In this document: positions 61,905-64,000 of the stretch, piece by piece | How positions within the stretch are numbered: position 1 is the first letter of the stretch | Layout of the letters: every line of letters starts with the position of its first letter | Assembly: GCF_001649575.2 (NCBI RefSeq) | Contig: NC_051446.1 | Coordinates: forward strand, 19,318,959-19,382,958 | Length of the DNA: 64,000 bases | DNA from: Kryptolebias marmoratus | Lineage: Eukaryota > Chordata > Actinopteri > Cyprinodontiformes > Rivulidae | Direction of reading: 5' to 3' | Notes under the pieces: generated by a model | Databases searched by the model: none | Told to the model about the DNA's origin: nothing | The model's input: the letters and a program-made list of their open reading frames with translations, nothing else | Program-made: the position numbers and the translations under genes

Positions 61905-64000
61905 GTAAGATCTGGTTTATTTCTTTGCAACAAAAAAAATTGATCTGGATAGTTATTGTTTTAACTATAAATGACGTGCGTGTCTAACTCCGTGATGTTA
62001 GACCTTTTTTTGCTGTCCTGTCACTGTTTGCCAGACGACCTGCAGAGGCTTCAATCCACATCCCTTTCAGGGCGTGAATTCAGGGATCAGCGTGTGAAAA
62101 TGCCGCTTTTCTGTCTATAAATCTCAAAGCAAACCTCCTTTTCTTCCTCTTCTTCTTCTTCCAAAATAGGTGATGTTTATTGGGCACCTCGCCAGACATA
62201 CCCCCCTCCCCTCCTCCCCATACAAATCTCTTGTTAGGTCAAATCAACAACTTCCCTTTAGTTCTTTTTCACACTTGGTCTGATTAGATTAGAGCTCGGG
62301 ATTTACTGGTGGCACAAGTAGGCGACAAGCATCCCTGCAGCTGCGGAATCCAATTTCACATCCCTGCTCTAAGGTGTCCCAGTTAGAGCCACTTGTCTGA
62401 CTGAGGGTGTGCAGAAAGCAGACAGGGAAGGAGTTAAACGATTGGTTTCAGCTCGATTTGAGTGGATTATTAGTTAGGAAGAATTGGACTTTTGATCAAA
62501 TTCAACAGGACAGTGCCAAAGACAATAACAAAGATTAAAGCAAATGGTTCAGTCCCAACACCTGATTACTGAATCATAGCCTTTAGCAGAGATGGGAGAA
62601 CGGGCTGTTATGTGACTAACAAAATCAGATTAAATCTGCTTTGATTTTTGCAGTTACTATTAATTCCCAGTTACATGAAGTTAGTTGTAAGGATCAATAC
62701 CAACAGAAAACTAATGGTCTGGCATTGCTTTGACGACCGCATATAGCTCGCCACTTTTCATGCCAGAGCTTTAAACTAAGATCATATTGTGTTGAGAAAT
62801 AATATAGTTGTAGCCGTCTTGCTCAAACATCGTGCATGACTTTATTTTTAATCTCATGAGATGTCAGGCTCATGTTATGAATGACTCTCAGCTACTACCA
62901 TAAGACGTTTTAGCACGATATCTGTAAAATCTGTAAAATTGACTGAATTATAGCCATTTTAGTGTTTTTTTAAGTTAACTTAGCTGCAACAGCCTTCTTG
63001 AATTAGGCTGACTCTTAATGTTAATCAGCTGTAGAGGTATCAGTGATTACTTTCTGCAAGTTTCATTAAAATTTGTCCTTCAGTTTGTGAAGTATTTGCA
63101 GTAACAAACCCACACACTATAAAAACTTTATCATCTGCTTTCACCTTTTGGCAAAGGGAGATAAAAATAGAATATTCTCACTGATGGGTTAAGGAAAAGT
63201 TTAGGCTCATTATATATTTTTTAGTAGTTTTAGGCTGCACTTTTCTCAAGTTTCATTATAAAAAGCTGATTTGCTTTTATCTAAAGATGGTAGAGGGCCA
63301 CTTCTATCCCTTTGGCCTTAATTTGAACCTCAGGTAGACACAATCATAATTTTAATTTAGGCCTATTTCCTGTAATCGACAACTTATTTTGATAGTATGT
63401 GGATTTAGTTTGTGCTAATATTTGTGTTTTTTACAATGCCAGGTTTGACATACAAACACGAGCGCTGGGTGGCCACTTTTGACCTGCACGTCCTGCTGAC
63501 TGACAAACACATCCAAGCAGCAGAGCTGAGAATCAGGCTTCCTCTGTCGCAAAATGCTTCGAACATGACTGTGGAGGTGTGTCACCTGGAGCACGACCCG
63601 GTGGGGCTGCTCACTGAGTCGTCTTTGGTCACTTCGTCCCACAGCTGGAAGGTGTTCAACATGACCAGCCCGCTCTTGGGCTGGCTTCGGCAAAAATCAA
63701 CAAGAATTCGAAACAAAGTTGTATCAAGACGGGCAGTGATAAAGAAAACGATAGGTCTGTCTGTTCCCGATCAGCCTGTTTTTGTTGCGAGCTCCAGAGA
63801 GCCTCAGAATGTGAGTGACCAGGCCTTGCTGGTCGTCTTCTCGCACACGGGATCCGACGAGAAGTCGAGGGCCAAAGCAAGCCTGCTCCACACAGCTGAA
63901 CAATCCAAGTTCTTGTCCCCCGCTGAAATCAAAAGGGTCAACTGGCCCAGGAGGCGAAGGAGCAAACGAGGCCACAGGGAACAAACATTAAGAAGCCCGC
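61637..64000 (+). CDS. nodal: Nodal-related TGF-beta ligand, signal peptide and prodomain (3' truncated by window)
   Basis: Nodal ligands are secreted morphogens that act through activin receptors, EGF-CFC co-receptors, Smad2/3 and FoxH1 in mesendoderm induction and left-right patterning. Exon 1 (61637-61904) encodes residues 1-89: a signal peptide with hydrophobic core ALILVLLA, then PFYMMHLYRNF (51-61) and ADTVKSLM, both typical of nodal prodomains. Exon 2 (63443-64000) joins in phase at Ser90. It starts LTYKHERWVATFDL and carries glycosylation sites NAS127, NMT130 and NMT162. A furin site, RSKR, ends at Arg265, followed by GHREQ, the first residues of the mature ligand. The cystine knot is outside the window. 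Fish have up to three nodal genes (ndr1, ndr2, spaw), and I cannot choose among them from the prodomain. Confidence 0.95.
62053..62249. promoter_or_regulatory. nodal: Cluster of FoxH1-type sites in nodal intron 1
   Basis: Three matches to AAT(A/C)(A/C)ACA or its complement lie within 200 bases: AATCCACA (62053-62060), TGTTTATT (62174-62181) and AATCAACA (62242-62249). TGTTTATT also fits forkhead factors in general. Confidence 0.45.
62720..63170 (+). repeat. Dispersed repeat family A, near-full copy in nodal intron 1
   Basis: It shows TTTTCATGCCAGAGCTTTAA, ATCATATTGTGTTGAGAAAT, GAATGACTCTCAGCTACTAC, AATCAGCTGTAGAGGTATCA and a TTTCACCTTTTGGCAAAGGG end. With the inverted copy at 54450-54900 it defines both ends of the family. 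Confidence 0.8.
63398..63405. promoter_or_regulatory. nodal: FoxH1-type site near nodal exon 2
   Basis: TGTGGATT is the exact reverse complement of the site at 62053 and lies 38 bases before exon 2. Confidence 0.35.
63443..64000 (+). CDS. nodal: nodal-related exon 2 (partial; prodomain to furin site)
   Basis: The exon follows the acceptor TGCCAG and stays open to the window end. It encodes most of the prodomain and the basic cluster R259-R262, S263, K264, R265. Nodal genes usually have three exons with the second holding most of the prodomain and the furin site, as seen here. Confidence 0.95.

Larger units (their letters stand above)
61905..63442 (+). other. nodal: nodal intron 1
   Basis: This 1.54-kb GT-AG intron holds four matches to the FoxH1 consensus and a copy of dispersed repeat A (about 62720-63170). 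Intron 1 of nodal genes is a known site of the FoxH1-dependent autoregulatory enhancer in vertebrates. Confidence 0.8.

Overview
The window looks like nuclear DNA of a bony fish, probably a percomorph teleost. It is AT-rich, its genes are split by canonical GT-AG introns, and its interspersed repeats are typical of fish (a decayed Tc1 transposon, a hAT-type MITE, TTAA-ended foldback elements, and the 3' end of a non-LTR element with a GATG-like tail). Species cannot be decided from sequence alone. Gene names come from residues I recognised in the translated exons and from gene order; no database search was possible.

Three protein-coding genes are supported. (1) On the minus strand at 5780-6641 lie the first two coding exons of an ADAMTS procollagen N-proteinase, best called adamts14; the rest runs off the left edge. 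(2) Also on the minus strand, 14493-60400 is a complete paladin gene (pald1): a non-coding exon 1 and 19 coding exons whose lengths and phases join without a break into 870 residues. Introns in the middle of the gene are compact. Three introns (about 12.0, 12.3 and 9.5 kb) hold most of the length. (3) On the plus strand, 61637 to the right edge is a nodal-related TGF-beta ligand: the signal peptide and prodomain are complete, up to an RSKR furin site 34 bases before the window ends. The mature cystine-knot domain lies outside.

Read from the other strand, the order and orientations nodal(-) / pald1(+) / adamts14(+) match human 10q22, except that no perforin gene is visible between pald1 and adamts14. 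Nodal and pald1 are head to head, with about 1.2 kb between pald1 exon 1 and the nodal TATA box. Nodal is a secreted morphogen, paladin an intracellular dual P-loop phosphatase-like protein, and ADAMTS14 an extracellular procollagen-processing protease. Their adjacency is ancestral synteny and does not imply a shared pathway.

The rest is intron and intergenic DNA. The most notable non-genic signals are a dispersed repeat family of about 0.3-0.45 kb with at least a dozen copies or fragments, some as head-to-tail dimers; a cluster of FoxH1-type motifs in nodal intron 1; a three-codon upstream ORF just before the nodal start; a perfect 21-bp hairpin at 9238-9282; and a 223-codon open frame inside pald1 intron 1. 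I found no CRISPR array, tRNA, rRNA, operon or other unexpected gene system.
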